Assembly: GCF_020172685.1 (NCBI RefSeq) | Contig: NZ_CP083986.1 | Span: 2,526,487-2,590,486 of the forward strand | Reading direction: 5' to 3' | Length of the DNA stretch: 64,000 bases | Source: [Mycobacterium] nativiensis | GTDB taxonomy: Bacteria; Actinomycetota; Actinomycetes; Mycobacteriales; Mycobacteriaceae | Shown here: piece after piece, positions 1-7,949 of the stretch | Layout: each line of letters opens with the position of its first letter | Position numbering within the stretch: position 1 is the first letter of the stretch | Program-made: the position numbers and the translations under genes | The notes under the pieces: generated by a model | What the model was told of the DNA's origin: nothing | Database searches by the model: none | What the model saw: only the letters and a program-made list of their open reading frames with translations

Positions 1-226
1 GCTCGTTGAGGTAGCTGACCTTGCCTGTGGTGCCGGCGGGTCCGAAAATCTCGTAGACGACCCGCTTTTCGTTGATCGAAGCGATCGGCGCCGATCCGCT
101 GCCGTCCCAGCGGAAGGCCTCGTCGGATCCGAATGCACCGCGCAGGTTCACCACCGCCACTGTTCCGGCGATCGCCGCCAGTGCGACAACCAATGGCACC
201 CAGGCCCGCTTCGCGATGGAGAACAT
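1..226 (-). CDS. MmpS family membrane protein, 3' end cut by window edge
   Basis: The start ATG is at 226 on the minus strand, and the frame is open to the window edge (75 codons visible). The product begins MFSIAKRAWVPLVVALA, a single N-terminal membrane anchor, followed by a periplasmic stretch containing VVYEIFGPAGTTGKVSYL, the conserved MmpS segment (V.YE.FGP...G.V.YLN). MmpS proteins are accessory subunits of MmpL RND lipid and drug exporters, so an mmpL gene probably lies beyond the edge. A TetR gene lies upstream on the same strand, and palindromic sites occupy the gap, suggesting that the pair is regulated. The C-terminus is not visible. Confidence 0.85.
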   Translation of the reverse strand, partial: MFSIAKRAWVPLVVALAAIAGTVAVVNLRGAFGSDEAFRWDGSGSAPIASINEKRVVYEIFGPAGTTGKVSYLNE

Positions 227-271
227 GGTGGCCACCTCCGACGTTCGCTGATTGAAAAGTACATCGGCGAC

Positions 272-289
272 TATACCCCATGGGGTATA
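272..289. promoter_or_regulatory. Perfect 18-bp palindrome, likely operator of mmpS
   Basis: TATACCCCATGGGGTATA is a perfect inverted repeat 46 bp upstream of the mmpS start. The ATACCCC..GGGGTAT form resembles operators of CsoR/RcnR-type metal sensors, but the TetR encoded just upstream (331-942) is an equally possible binder. The binder is inferred, not shown. Confidence 0.6.
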
Positions 290-304
290 TATTTCCCCCT
301 TGTG

Positions 305-320
305 GTGCCCCAGGGGGTAT
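305..320. promoter_or_regulatory. Imperfect second copy of the mmpS operator
   Basis: On the minus strand this reads ATACCCCCTGGGGCA, matching the palindrome at 272-289 in the two C4/G4 blocks and one ATA flank. The centres of the two sites are 32 bp apart, about three helical turns, which suits cooperative binding by one regulator. Confidence 0.45.
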
Positions 321-330
321 GCGATTTACG

Positions 331-942
331 TCACGGGGTCCGTTGGTGGCGTTGGGCGGCAACCGCTTCGCCCAGCCAGCGCCGCAAGAACCGCCGCAGT
401 TCATCGGGGGAGCGCGCGGGATCGTTGGGCGCCACGATGAACGACATCATGATCCGCAGGGTGAACTCGACGAGTTCACGCAGGCTGGCCTCGTCGTAAC
501 CGTGCTGGCGCCAGTCGACGTCGAATCGGTCGATCATCCGCATCCCGAAGGTCTGGGCCTCATCGGAGGTCATCTCCCGGCTGTGGGGGGATGTCGACGA
601 CAGCATGGTGCCCAGGTGCGGGGAGTGGGTGACCGCGTCCAGGGTGTAGGCGGTGGCCTCGGCCAGGGCGTCGGCCGGATCGTGGATGCCGCGCACATGC
701 TCGGACAGCCGGTCAAGGAATTCATCGACGGAGGCGATGGCCACCGCCCGCATCAGGGCGTCGGCGGTGGGGAAGTAGCGGTACACCGTCTGGCGGATCA
801 CGCCCAGGGAGCCCGCGACCTCGGCCAGCGACACCGCGGCCCCCGTCTCGGCGACCAGGTCAACCGCCGCGTCGATGATTCGCCGGCCGGCCTCCTCGTC
901 GGTGCGCGGCGGGTTGCCGCCCCATCCGCGTCGCCGAGCCAT
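331..942 (-). CDS. TetR family transcriptional regulator
   Basis: About 203 residues when started at MARRRGWGGNPP (942); an upstream in-frame ATG at 978 would add 12 residues without typical TetR sequence. The N-terminal helix-turn-helix is clear: AAVDLVAETGAAVSLAEVAG then VIRQTVYRYFPTADAL, the Tyr-Arg-Tyr-Phe signature of TetR recognition helices. The rest is a helical ligand-binding domain with FTLRIMMSFIV. It lies upstream of mmpS on the same strand with a 104-bp gap that contains palindromes, so it may control the MmpS-type exporter. A second possible site, CATACG-N10-TGTATG, lies just upstream of its own start. Confidence 0.9.
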   Translation of the reverse strand: MARRRGWGGNPPRTDEEAGRRIIDAAVDLVAETGAAVSLAEVAGSLGVIRQTVYRYFPTADALMRAVAIASVDEFLDRLSEHVRGIHDPADALAEATAYTLDAVTHSPHLGTMLSSTSPHSREMTSDEAQTFGMRMIDRFDVDWRQHGYDEASLRELVEFTLRIMMSFIVAPNDPARSPDELRRFLRRWLGEAVAAQRHQRTP

Positions 943-979
943 CAGTGTCCTGCTTGACAAGCGTTTGCCATCGAACAAT

Positions 980-1001
980 CATACGCATAAACGTCTGTAT
1001 G
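980..1001. promoter_or_regulatory. Possible operator between divergent tetR and hydrolase gene
   Basis: CATACG, ten bases, then TGTATG form an imperfect inverted repeat in the 81-bp divergent gap. The position fits autoregulation of the TetR at 331-942 and control of the gene at 1024. Weak evidence: symmetry and position only. Confidence 0.3.
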
Positions 1002-1023
1002 TATGTTGAGGGCTGAGGTGCCG

Positions 1024-1950
1024 ATGACGGATCTGATCGTGCGCAAACTACGGTTCGCCTTCGCCGAGTACCCCGTCCCGTTCCTGTGGAACGAGGCGAA
1101 TCCGGCGTTCTCGTCCATGGCCAACGCGGTCTCGCTGCTGGCGATCGGCTTCGAGAAGATGATCGGCAGCATGATCACCGAGGCGATGCCGCTGATCACC
1201 GATGCTTCGGTCGCCGAGGAGGCCGACGCGTTCGTCCGCCAGGAGAGTCAGCACTCCATGGCCCATCGTGGCCATGCGAAGGCGCTGGTCAGGGCGTACC
1301 CGGGGCTCAAAGAGACCGTCGATGAGTGCAACGCCATGTTCGACAAGATGACCGCCGAGAAATCACTGGACTACCGGCTGGCCTACACCGCCGATCTCGA
1401 GGCGACCTTCACCCCGGTGTTCAAACTGATGCTCGACCATGACAACACGCTGTTCGCCCCGGGAGATGATCGGGTGGCGTCACTGTTCCTGTGGCACTTC
1501 GTCGAAGAGGTCGAACACCGCAGTTCCGCGCTGATCATCTACGACCACGTCATCAACGACCCCTGGTATCGGATGCGGATGGCCCCGTCGATCTTCAAAC
1601 ACGTCATGAGCGTCATCCGAGTGGCGTGCGAAGGCTTCAACCGGCATGTCCCCGTGGAGGACCGCAAGGTCGACGCGCTGTCGCTGTTCACCACCTACCG
1701 CGGCAAACAGGCCTGGCGCCGGCGCATCCCGTTCGGGTGGCCCGCCGATCAGGGCCCCGTCGCGGACGCCTTCAAGCACCTGCCCAAGCGTGAGATGGCC
1801 ACCGCGGTGGCCGGGATCGTTCGCAGTCAGATGCCCAATCACAAACCGGCACACGAGAAGATTCCGATGCTGGCCAACCAATGGTTCGCCCGGTACGCCG
1901 ACGGCTACGACGTGACCAAGTGGTACACCGCCGAAGAGAAGAGTGCCTGA
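1024..1950 (+). CDS. Metal-dependent hydrolase family protein (PF10118-like)
   Basis: 308 residues from the ATG at 1024, which follows a GAGG ribosome site; an earlier in-frame ATG at 1003 lacks one. Helical protein with two paired metal-binding motifs, ESQHSMAHRGHAKAL (around residue 79) and FVEEVEHRSSALIIYDH (around 160). Their Glu/His spacing is that of the predicted metal-dependent hydrolase family with a ferritin-like diiron core. The substrate is unknown. Its stop overlaps the start of the next membrane protein gene (TGATG), so the two are translationally coupled and probably act together. Upstream is a divergent TetR. Confidence 0.75.
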   Translation: MTDLIVRKLRFAFAEYPVPFLWNEANPAFSSMANAVSLLAIGFEKMIGSMITEAMPLITDASVAEEADAFVRQESQHSMAHRGHAKALVRAYPGLKETVDECNAMFDKMTAEKSLDYRLAYTADLEATFTPVFKLMLDHDNTLFAPGDDRVASLFLWHFVEEVEHRSSALIIYDHVINDPWYRMRMAPSIFKHVMSVIRVACEGFNRHVPVEDRKVDALSLFTTYRGKQAWRRRIPFGWPADQGPVADAFKHLPKREMATAVAGIVRSQMPNHKPAHEKIPMLANQWFARYADGYDVTKWYTAEEKSA

Positions 1951-3092
1951 TGTCCGATCTGTGTGCACCGACTTTCGAGCGCCTCGCCGAATCCCTGGGC
2001 TTCTCCTGCGCGGAAGCCGGTGGGCTGGTGGAGTTCCGCAACCCGCTGCAGCTGGAGAACTGGACGCTGCCGGTCCTGGAGATCACCGTGATCGCCGGCG
2101 CCGTGCTGGCGCTGATCTACGCCATCGGGCGGTTTCGCCGTGGCGATGCCACCAACCTGGCGCTGTGGTTCGGTGCGATCGCCTACCTGCTGATCATCGA
2201 GCCGCCGCTGTACTTCCCGGCGGCGTTCGGGATCGCCGATCATGTCGACACGATGTTCGCGCACAACGTGTTCACCGTCGACTTCCTGTGGGGCCGGCTG
2301 CCGCTCTACATCATCGCGATCTATCCGATGATGGCGACCGTCGCCTTCGAGATCGTCCGGATCCTGGGGGTCTTCCGCCGCTACGGCGTGGTCGTCGGCG
2401 CGATCTGCGTGGGCTTCGTTCACCACGCCTTCTACGAGATCTTCGACCACCTGGGCCCGCAGCTGCGCTGGTGGGAGTGGTCGGTGGACAACCCGCTGAA
2501 CCAGCCGATGTTCACCTCGGTGCCGATGGGCAGCGTGGTGGTGTTCGCCGCGCTGTGGCCGGCATCGCTGGCCTTCTGTGTCCAGTTGCTCCTCGGCCGC
2601 CAGGTCGACCACGGCAGGCGGTTCGGTGGGCTGCAAGTGCTGTGGCGGACCGTTGTCATCGGCCTGTTGGCTTCGCTCGGAACGGGCATCCTGCCGCTGC
2701 CCGCGACCCTTATCGGGGCCGCCACCGACGGAAAACTTCTGGGGATCGCCTATGCCGCGGAGCTTCTCCTCATCGTCGCGGTGGCCGTGCCGGTGCTGGT
2801 CATGCAATGGCGGCGGCTGCGGCTGAACCTGTTCACCACGGGCCGCCACGACAACCCGCTCATCGTCCGGTACGCGGCGGTGTATCTGTCGGTCATGACG
2901 GTGTTGTGGCTGACGGCATTGCCGGCCTACCTCGATGCGGAGGGCGGCCTCACCGCCAACGGCGACCCGATCGGCAGTCTCTGGTACGTCATCGCCTGTT
3001 TCACGGTGGCCTACTTCAGTGTCGCGGCCGCGGCCACCGTCCCGCCGATCCTGACGGACGCCACTGAACCGGCGGCGCCCGCGGCGGCCTGA
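1950..3092 (+). CDS. Polytopic membrane protein of unknown function
   Basis: 380 residues from the ATG at 1950, which overlaps the TGA of the upstream hydrolase by one base. The N-terminus carries two cysteines (Cys5, Cys20) before the first membrane segment. About nine hydrophobic segments follow, for example VLEITVIAGAVLALIYAI and LLASLGTGILPLPATLIGA. A central loop, FVHHAFYEIFDHLG, has paired His and acidic residues that could bind metal or act catalytically. I do not recognise a named family. Coupling to the diiron-like hydrolase suggests a shared role, perhaps lipid modification at the membrane (inference). Confidence 0.8.
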   Translation: MSDLCAPTFERLAESLGFSCAEAGGLVEFRNPLQLENWTLPVLEITVIAGAVLALIYAIGRFRRGDATNLALWFGAIAYLLIIEPPLYFPAAFGIADHVDTMFAHNVFTVDFLWGRLPLYIIAIYPMMATVAFEIVRILGVFRRYGVVVGAICVGFVHHAFYEIFDHLGPQLRWWEWSVDNPLNQPMFTSVPMGSVVVFAALWPASLAFCVQLLLGRQVDHGRRFGGLQVLWRTVVIGLLASLGTGILPLPATLIGAATDGKLLGIAYAAELLLIVAVAVPVLVMQWRRLRLNLFTTGRHDNPLIVRYAAVYLSVMTVLWLTALPAYLDAEGGLTANGDPIGSLWYVIACFTVAYFSVAAAATVPPILTDATEPAAPAAA

Positions 3093-3094
3093 GT

Positions 3095-3868
3095 TCAGCG
3101 GCCCCGCCACCGTGGCGGGCGCTTCTCCCGCCAGGCCTGGAGCCCTTCGGCGACGTCCTCGGTCGCCCCGGCGACCTTGCGCATGGTCTCACCGAAACGG
3201 ACCGCGTCGATCCAGCTCATGTCGGCGCTGCGCCACGCCACCTCCTTGGTGGCGCGCTGGGCCAGGGGAGCGGCCTTGGTCAGCGTGCGTGCCCAGTCCC
3301 GGGCGGTCTCCTGTAGCTCGGACGGTTCGACCAGCTTCCACACCAGGCCGATCTCCTGGGCCCGCTGCGCGGTGATCGGTTCACCGGTCAGCAGCAGCTC
3401 CATCGCATTGGACCAGCCCACCCGTTGCGGCAGGCGGATCGCGCCGACGATGGTGGGCACCCCGATCGACACCTCCGGGAAACGGAACACCGCCTCGGTG
3501 CTGGCGATCACGAAGTCGCAGAACAACAGTCCGGTCAGGCCGTAGCCGACGCACGGACCGTGCACGGCGGCGATCGTCGGCTTGAACAGCTCCATGCCGG
3601 ATTCGAACGAATTGATCGTGGGCTTCTCCCAGAACGTGCCGGCGAAGGTGCCCACCGCCCCCTCGGAATCGGTGAGGTCGGCTCCGGCGCAGAAGACGTC
3701 CCCGTTCGCGGTCAGGATGCCCACCCAGGCGTCCTCTTCGCCGCGGAACCGGTTCCAGGCCGCATTGAGGTCATCGCGCAACGGGCCGTTGATCGCATTG
3801 CGGGCTTCGGGACGGTTGAGGGTGATGGTCGCGACGTGGTCGTCCAACTCATAGGTGACCAGCTTCAT
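3095..3868 (-). CDS. Enoyl-CoA hydratase/isomerase family protein
   Basis: 257 residues, the usual crotonase length. Shows NRPEARNAINGPLRDDL near the N-terminus, the oxyanion-hole segment GDVFCAGADLTD (around residue 57) and the second oxyanion stretch IAAVHGPCVGYGLTGLLFCD (around 99-118). FRFPEVSIGVPTIVGA follows, where catalytic Glu or Asp residues sit in true hydratases. It would act on acyl-CoA thioesters, in beta-oxidation or a related pathway; the exact substrate cannot be read from sequence. Convergent with the membrane protein gene (2-bp gap). Confidence 0.9.
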   Translation of the reverse strand: MKLVTYELDDHVATITLNRPEARNAINGPLRDDLNAAWNRFRGEEDAWVGILTANGDVFCAGADLTDSEGAVGTFAGTFWEKPTINSFESGMELFKPTIAAVHGPCVGYGLTGLLFCDFVIASTEAVFRFPEVSIGVPTIVGAIRLPQRVGWSNAMELLLTGEPITAQRAQEIGLVWKLVEPSELQETARDWARTLTKAAPLAQRATKEVAWRSADMSWIDAVRFGETMRKVAGATEDVAEGLQAWREKRPPRWRGR

Positions 3869-3888
3869 GAGCGCACCGTACCGTCGCA

Positions 3889-4269
3889 GTGGTGCGGTGG
3901 ATCGTCGACGCGATGAATGTGATCGGTTCTCGTCCCGACGGCTGGTGGAAAGACCGGCACGCGGCGATGGTCCGGTTGACGACGCAGTTGGAACGGTGGG
4001 TGGTCGCCGAAGACCGGCAGGTCACGGTGGTGTTCGAGAAGCCGCCGTCCCCGCCGATCGGTTCGGAGGTCATCGAGATCGCCGCAGCCCCGCGAGGAGG
4101 GGCCAATTCTGCCGACGACGAGATCGTCCGGCTGGTGCAAGCTGACCCTCGGCCACAGGAGATCACCGTCGTCACATCGGATATCACGCTGGCAGAACGG
4201 GTTCGCGAGGCCGGTGCAGACGTCTGCCCCGCGGCGCGTTTCCGCAGCCTGATCGAGCAGGCCGGCTAG
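3889..4269 (+). CDS. NYN/YacP-like RNA-binding PIN-fold protein
   Basis: About 126 residues, starting at GTG 3889 or the adjacent GTG 3892. The N-terminus WIVDAMNVIGSRPDGWWKDR has the Asp-Ala-x-Asn motif of NYN domains. VTVVFE, SADDEIVRLV (paired acidic residues) and ITVVTSDITLAERVREAGADV follow in the right order for a PIN-like nuclease site. Such proteins are predicted ribonucleases. It is divergent from the crotonase gene (20-bp gap) and convergent with the flavoprotein gene. Confidence 0.8.
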   Translation: MVRWIVDAMNVIGSRPDGWWKDRHAAMVRLTTQLERWVVAEDRQVTVVFEKPPSPPIGSEVIEIAAAPRGGANSADDEIVRLVQADPRPQEITVVTSDITLAERVREAGADVCPAARFRSLIEQAG

Positions 4270-4281
4270 GCCATGGCCGCC

Positions 4282-5868
4282 TCAGGCTCCGGCGGCGCTG
4301 GCGCCAGCGCGGCGGCCGGCGAACACACAGTCGGCGATCGACAGGCCGCTGACATACGACCGTGACGCGATGCCGATGGCGGTGCGGCCGGCGCTGTAGA
4401 GCCCCGGGATCGGGGCGCCGTCGGCGTCGAGAACGGCACCGGTGTCCTCGCAGACCCGGACCCCGCCGAGGGTGAGCATCGGGGTCGGGAGCAATGGGTT
4501 GGGGCGCACCGAGATATCCATGAGTGTGAACGGGGCCCGATCGATGCGGCGACGGAACTCATCGGGCTTTCCGACCGGGTCCGGTTCCCCGGCATCGATC
4601 GCGTCATTGTGCGCGGTGACCGTGGCCTGCAAGCCCTCCGGATCGATACCGGCTGCTCGGGCCACATCCGCGAGCGTCTTACCGCGCTTGGCGCCGGCGA
4701 ACATCAACGCGGCGGACTGGGCGCGCTGGAACCATAGGGTCTGGGTCAGCAGTTGGCCCCTGGCCTCCATCATGAGTGCGGCGTCGGCGAGGATCCAGCC
4801 GCTGCTGCCGTGATGTTTCACCAGCGCCTGGCCGAGCGCGGCGCCATAGCGGGTTTCGTCGATGACTCGACTTCCCTTGTCGTCGACCACGATCGAGGAG
4901 ATAAATGCGCTGGGCGGTGTGATGAACTTCCACGCCGAGACGTTGTCCATCCGGTCGGTGACCGCACCGGCGCTCTGCGCCAACGCGATACCGCTGCCGT
5001 CATCGCCACTGGTGCCCAGGGGCAGCCCGCCGTTGAACTCCGGGGCGTAGCGTTTGCGCCATTCGGTGTTGGCGATGAAGCCGCCCGCGCAGATGATCAC
5101 CCCGCGCCGCGCAGTGATCTCGATAGGCCGCGCGTAGCGGCCCTCGAGCTTCGCCAGGCGGCGGTCCATCGCAGCACGCAACGGCGGGTAGTAGACGCCG
5201 GGCTTGGATGAGATCGCGGCCAGCCGGGCGTAGCGCCGCTGGATGCGCCGCGGCGCCTCTCCCATCGTCATCGCACGTACGCCGATCACCCGGCCCGTGG
5301 CGTCCCGCATCAGTTCGGTGACCGTGGTGTGCGGCCGGAAGTCCACACCCAGCTTGCGCGCCGAATCTGCCAGCGGGGCATAGATCTTCTTGCCCGAGGT
5401 GCCCTTCCCGTAGGCCCGGTGGCCACGCTGCACCGGTGGGGTGTGGGCGCGAAACTCCCCGGCGTTCTCGCTGCCCGAGTGATACAGGTAGTACCGGTTG
5501 TTCGGAAACGACGTCTTGTAGGGGCACAGCCCGGCGTTGAACGGAACCCCGTGCCGGCTCAACCAGTCGATCATCTCGGGGCTGGTGTCGACGAAGCGCC
5601 GCAGGGTCTGCGGGCCGACCGCATCGCCGACCTCCAGGCGCAGGTAATCCAGCATCTGGTCGGCGGTGTCGTGTACCCCGGCTTCCTTCTGGACCGCGGT
5701 GCCGGCCCCGGCGTAGATGATGCCGCCGGAGATCGCGGTGGCCCCGCCGCCGTTGGCGCGATCGACGGCGATGACGTCGGCGCCGAGTTCGCGTGCGGTG
5801 ATCGCCGCGGTGGTGCCGGCCGCACCGAACCCGACGACCACGACGTCGGTTGTCACACTGGTGGTCAC
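4282..5868 (-). CDS. FAD-dependent dehydrogenase of the KstD/fumarate reductase flavoprotein family
   Basis: 528 residues from the GTG at 5868. The N-terminal dinucleotide-binding motif VVVVGFGAAGTTAAITARE is followed by VDRANGGGATAISGGIIYAG. The C-terminal FAD signature region is PMLTLGGVRVCEDTGAVLD with IPGLYSAGRTAIGIASRSY. This is the FAD_binding_2 architecture shared by 3-ketosteroid delta-1-dehydrogenases, fumarate reductases and fumarate reductase-like proteins. Steroid dehydrogenation is plausible because a KstR-like box lies about 110 bp upstream, but the substrate is not proven. Confidence 0.85.
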   Translation of the reverse strand: MTTSVTTDVVVVGFGAAGTTAAITARELGADVIAVDRANGGGATAISGGIIYAGAGTAVQKEAGVHDTADQMLDYLRLEVGDAVGPQTLRRFVDTSPEMIDWLSRHGVPFNAGLCPYKTSFPNNRYYLYHSGSENAGEFRAHTPPVQRGHRAYGKGTSGKKIYAPLADSARKLGVDFRPHTTVTELMRDATGRVIGVRAMTMGEAPRRIQRRYARLAAISSKPGVYYPPLRAAMDRRLAKLEGRYARPIEITARRGVIICAGGFIANTEWRKRYAPEFNGGLPLGTSGDDGSGIALAQSAGAVTDRMDNVSAWKFITPPSAFISSIVVDDKGSRVIDETRYGAALGQALVKHHGSSGWILADAALMMEARGQLLTQTLWFQRAQSAALMFAGAKRGKTLADVARAAGIDPEGLQATVTAHNDAIDAGEPDPVGKPDEFRRRIDRAPFTLMDISVRPNPLLPTPMLTLGGVRVCEDTGAVLDADGAPIPGLYSAGRTAIGIASRSYVSGLSIADCVFAGRRAGASAAGA

Positions 5869-5974
5869 GCGCTATCCCCTCGCCGGACTGAGCTGATCAG
5901 CCCTCAATGTAACAGTCGGTAGTTGGCTATAGATCTGGGTGACCAGCGGTGATGAGCTGGATTCTATGCGCGAA

Positions 5975-5988
5975 CGAAACACGTTCTA
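5975..5988. promoter_or_regulatory. KstR-like operator
   Basis: CGAAACACGTTCTA matches the mycobacterial KstR motif TNNAACNNGTTNNA at every defined position except the first T. It lies in the divergent gap between the KstD-like flavoprotein (start 5868) and the transglycosylase gene. KstR represses cholesterol-catabolism genes; binding here is inferred. Confidence 0.45.
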
Positions 5989-6048
5989 GTTGCCCGGGAA
6001 CCCTCCGCGCAGGTGCCTTGCGGGGTTTACGCCGGCGCACAGGCCAAG

Positions 6049-6894
6049 ATGAACGGCATGGCTGTTCGGTTACTGCGCATTGTCGCCACCCTGGTTTTCG
6101 TCTTCGCCGCCGCGGTGACGCCCGCCGGCGCGGCGCCGGGACCGGATCCGGCCGCGTTGGCGGCCGACCTGGTCGCCGCCGACCAGGCGCTGCGCAACCC
6201 GTCCGCGCCGGAGCAGGTGCTCGCGGCCGCGGCTCGCCGCCAGCAGGTCGCCTATCGCACCCTGGGGGCGCATCCCGAGTGGGATGCGATCGCCCGCCCA
6301 CAGATCCCGGCGGCGCTGCTCGACGTCTACGACCGCAACATCGACGCCCGCCGGCAGCTCATGGCGCTCACCGACCCGAAGCCCACCATGCCGCCGTGGC
6401 GGGTGGTGCCACCGGTCCCGGCCAACGAGCTGGTGGCCGCCTACCGCGCGGCCGAGGCCGCATCCGGGGTGCCGTGGAACTACCTGGCGGCGATCAACTT
6501 CGTCGAGACCGGCTTCGGCCGCATCAACGGTGTCAGCGACGACGCCGCACAGGGCCCGATGCAGTTCCTGCCGTCGACGTTCGCGGCCTACGGCAACGGA
6601 GGAGATATCCACTCACCGCGCGATGCCATCATGGCGGCGGGACGACTGTTGGCCGCCAACGGTTTCGCCACCAACCGTGACAAGGCCATCTGGGGCTACA
6701 ACCACTCCGACTACTACGTGCGGGCCGTCAACGACTACGCCGCGGTCATCGGAGGCGACCCGGCCGGGTTCGCCGGCTACTACCGCTGGGACACCTACTA
6801 CCGCACCACCGCCGGGGATCTGCTGCTGCCGATCGGGTACGTCTCGACGTCGCGGATTCCGGTCGCCGAATACCTGGCCGCGCACCCGCAGTGA
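6049..6894 (+). CDS. Secreted lytic transglycosylase-like protein
   Basis: About 281 residues from the ATG at 6049 (ATG 6058 is also possible). The signal peptide is LLRIVATLVFVFAAAVTPAGAAPG with an Ala-x-Ala cleavage site. The SLT-type domain occupies residues about 145-240: WNYLAAINFVETGFGRING carries the catalytic Glu, then AQGPMQFLPSTFAAYG and AIWGYNHSDYYVRAVNDYA, the usual order of lysozyme-fold transglycosylase motifs. Expected to cleave peptidoglycan glycan strands outside the membrane. Divergent from the flavoprotein gene. Confidence 0.9.
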   Translation: MNGMAVRLLRIVATLVFVFAAAVTPAGAAPGPDPAALAADLVAADQALRNPSAPEQVLAAAARRQQVAYRTLGAHPEWDAIARPQIPAALLDVYDRNIDARRQLMALTDPKPTMPPWRVVPPVPANELVAAYRAAEAASGVPWNYLAAINFVETGFGRINGVSDDAAQGPMQFLPSTFAAYGNGGDIHSPRDAIMAAGRLLAANGFATNRDKAIWGYNHSDYYVRAVNDYAAVIGGDPAGFAGYYRWDTYYRTTAGDLLLPIGYVSTSRIPVAEYLAAHPQ

Positions 6895-6898
6895 TGCG

Positions 6899-7264
6899 TC
6901 AGCGCTGCTGAGCCTTCCACTTGTCGAGCGCCCGACGGTCGCGTTTGGTCGGCCGTCCGGCACCGCGGTCCCGCGCGGCCACTGGCACGGCGGAAGTCGG
7001 TGGGGGCGGCGGCGTTCGATCCAGGTAGCAGGTCACCGCGTCGGGCGCACCGACGCGTTTCTGAATCACCCGCAGCACCTCGACGATTCGGGTGCGATCA
7101 CCGACCAGGGCACTCACCACGTCACCGGGGCAGACCGTGGTCGCCGGTTTGGCCGGCCGGTTGTTGACCCGCACATGCCCGCCGCGGCATGCCGCGGCGG
7201 CGTCCGGCCGGGTCTTGGTGATCCGTACCGCCCACAACCACCGATCGACCCGGGCCGATTCCAT
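6899..7264 (-). CDS. S4-domain RNA-binding protein (Hsp15-like)
   Basis: 121 residues. The S4 domain occupies residues 1-60: RVDRWLWAVRITKTRPDAAA, then CRGGHVRVNNRPAKPATTVCPGD in the Hsp15/HslR arrangement. The tail after residue 85 is rich in Pro, Arg and Lys. Hsp15 proteins rescue stalled large ribosomal subunits carrying nascent chains. It starts 12 bp downstream of the FKBP lipoprotein gene on the same strand, so the two may be co-transcribed. It is convergent with the transglycosylase gene. Confidence 0.85.
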   Translation of the reverse strand: MESARVDRWLWAVRITKTRPDAAAACRGGHVRVNNRPAKPATTVCPGDVVSALVGDRTRIVEVLRVIQKRVGAPDAVTCYLDRTPPPPPTSAVPVAARDRGAGRPTKRDRRALDKWKAQQR

Positions 7265-7276
7265 GACCGACCGGGC

Positions 7277-7894
7277 TCAGCGCGTGGAGTTGAGGATCTT
7301 GATCGCGAAGACGAGCGTGTCGCCAGGCAGGATGCCGGCGGCGGGCTGGCCCTCGGGGTAGCCGTCGGCGGGAATCATCGCGACCGCCACCGTCGAGCCG
7401 ACCTTCTGGCCCGCAATGGCCTTCTGGAATCCCGGGACCACGCGGTCGAGCCCGAACTCCACCGGCTGGCCTCGTTCGTAGCTGCTGTCGAACACCGACC
7501 CGTCGCGTCCGTTGACGCCCATGTAGCAGACCGCGACCTTCGCCGTGTCCGGGACGACGCGGCCCTCGCCGGCGTGCAGGGTGTGCACTTCGGTCTGGGT
7601 CACCTTGAAAGGCCCCGTGACGACGACGCTCGGGGCCGCGGAATCCGTGGAACCGGTCACCGCGATGCTGCCGGTGGCACCCTTCAACGTCCAGTCGGCC
7701 GCAACGCCCTCAGCCGGCGGGGTGGAGGGGCAGGCGGTGACGCTTTCACCGCCGGGAGGCATGAACAGATCAGTGACCGACGACGTCTTCGACGAAGAGG
7801 TGGTGTTATCCGAACCGCCGCAGGCGGCCAGTGCCACCGCCAAAGAGGCGACACCGGCGGCGAGGGCAACGAACCGAGGCATACGCGAATTCAC
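7277..7894 (-). CDS. FKBP-type peptidyl-prolyl isomerase lipoprotein
   Basis: 205 residues from the GTG at 7894. The signal peptide ends in the lipobox LAAC (Cys25), giving a membrane-anchored lipoprotein. A low-complexity Ser/Thr linker follows. The C-terminal FKBP domain (about 115-205) has VCYMGVNGRDGSVFDSSY, VVPGFQKAIAGQKVGSTVAV and PGDTLVFAIKIL, the standard FKBP core order. It catalyses cis-trans proline isomerisation during folding of exported proteins. A close paralogue, secreted rather than lipidated, is at 13177-13734. Confidence 0.92.
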   Translation of the reverse strand: MNSRMPRFVALAAGVASLAVALAACGGSDNTTSSSKTSSVTDLFMPPGGESVTACPSTPPAEGVAADWTLKGATGSIAVTGSTDSAAPSVVVTGPFKVTQTEVHTLHAGEGRVVPDTAKVAVCYMGVNGRDGSVFDSSYERGQPVEFGLDRVVPGFQKAIAGQKVGSTVAVAMIPADGYPEGQPAAGILPGDTLVFAIKILNSTR

Positions 7895-7949
7895 CTAGGT
7901 CACGCTACAGCCCGACATATCCGGGCGCCTGTCCCTACCATCGGTTCAC

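Noticed and set aside
1905..3110. 401-codon frame antisense to the membrane protein
   Set aside because: Composition (Arg, Gly, Asp, His) is that of an antisense high-GC frame, and the sense strand has clear membrane segments.
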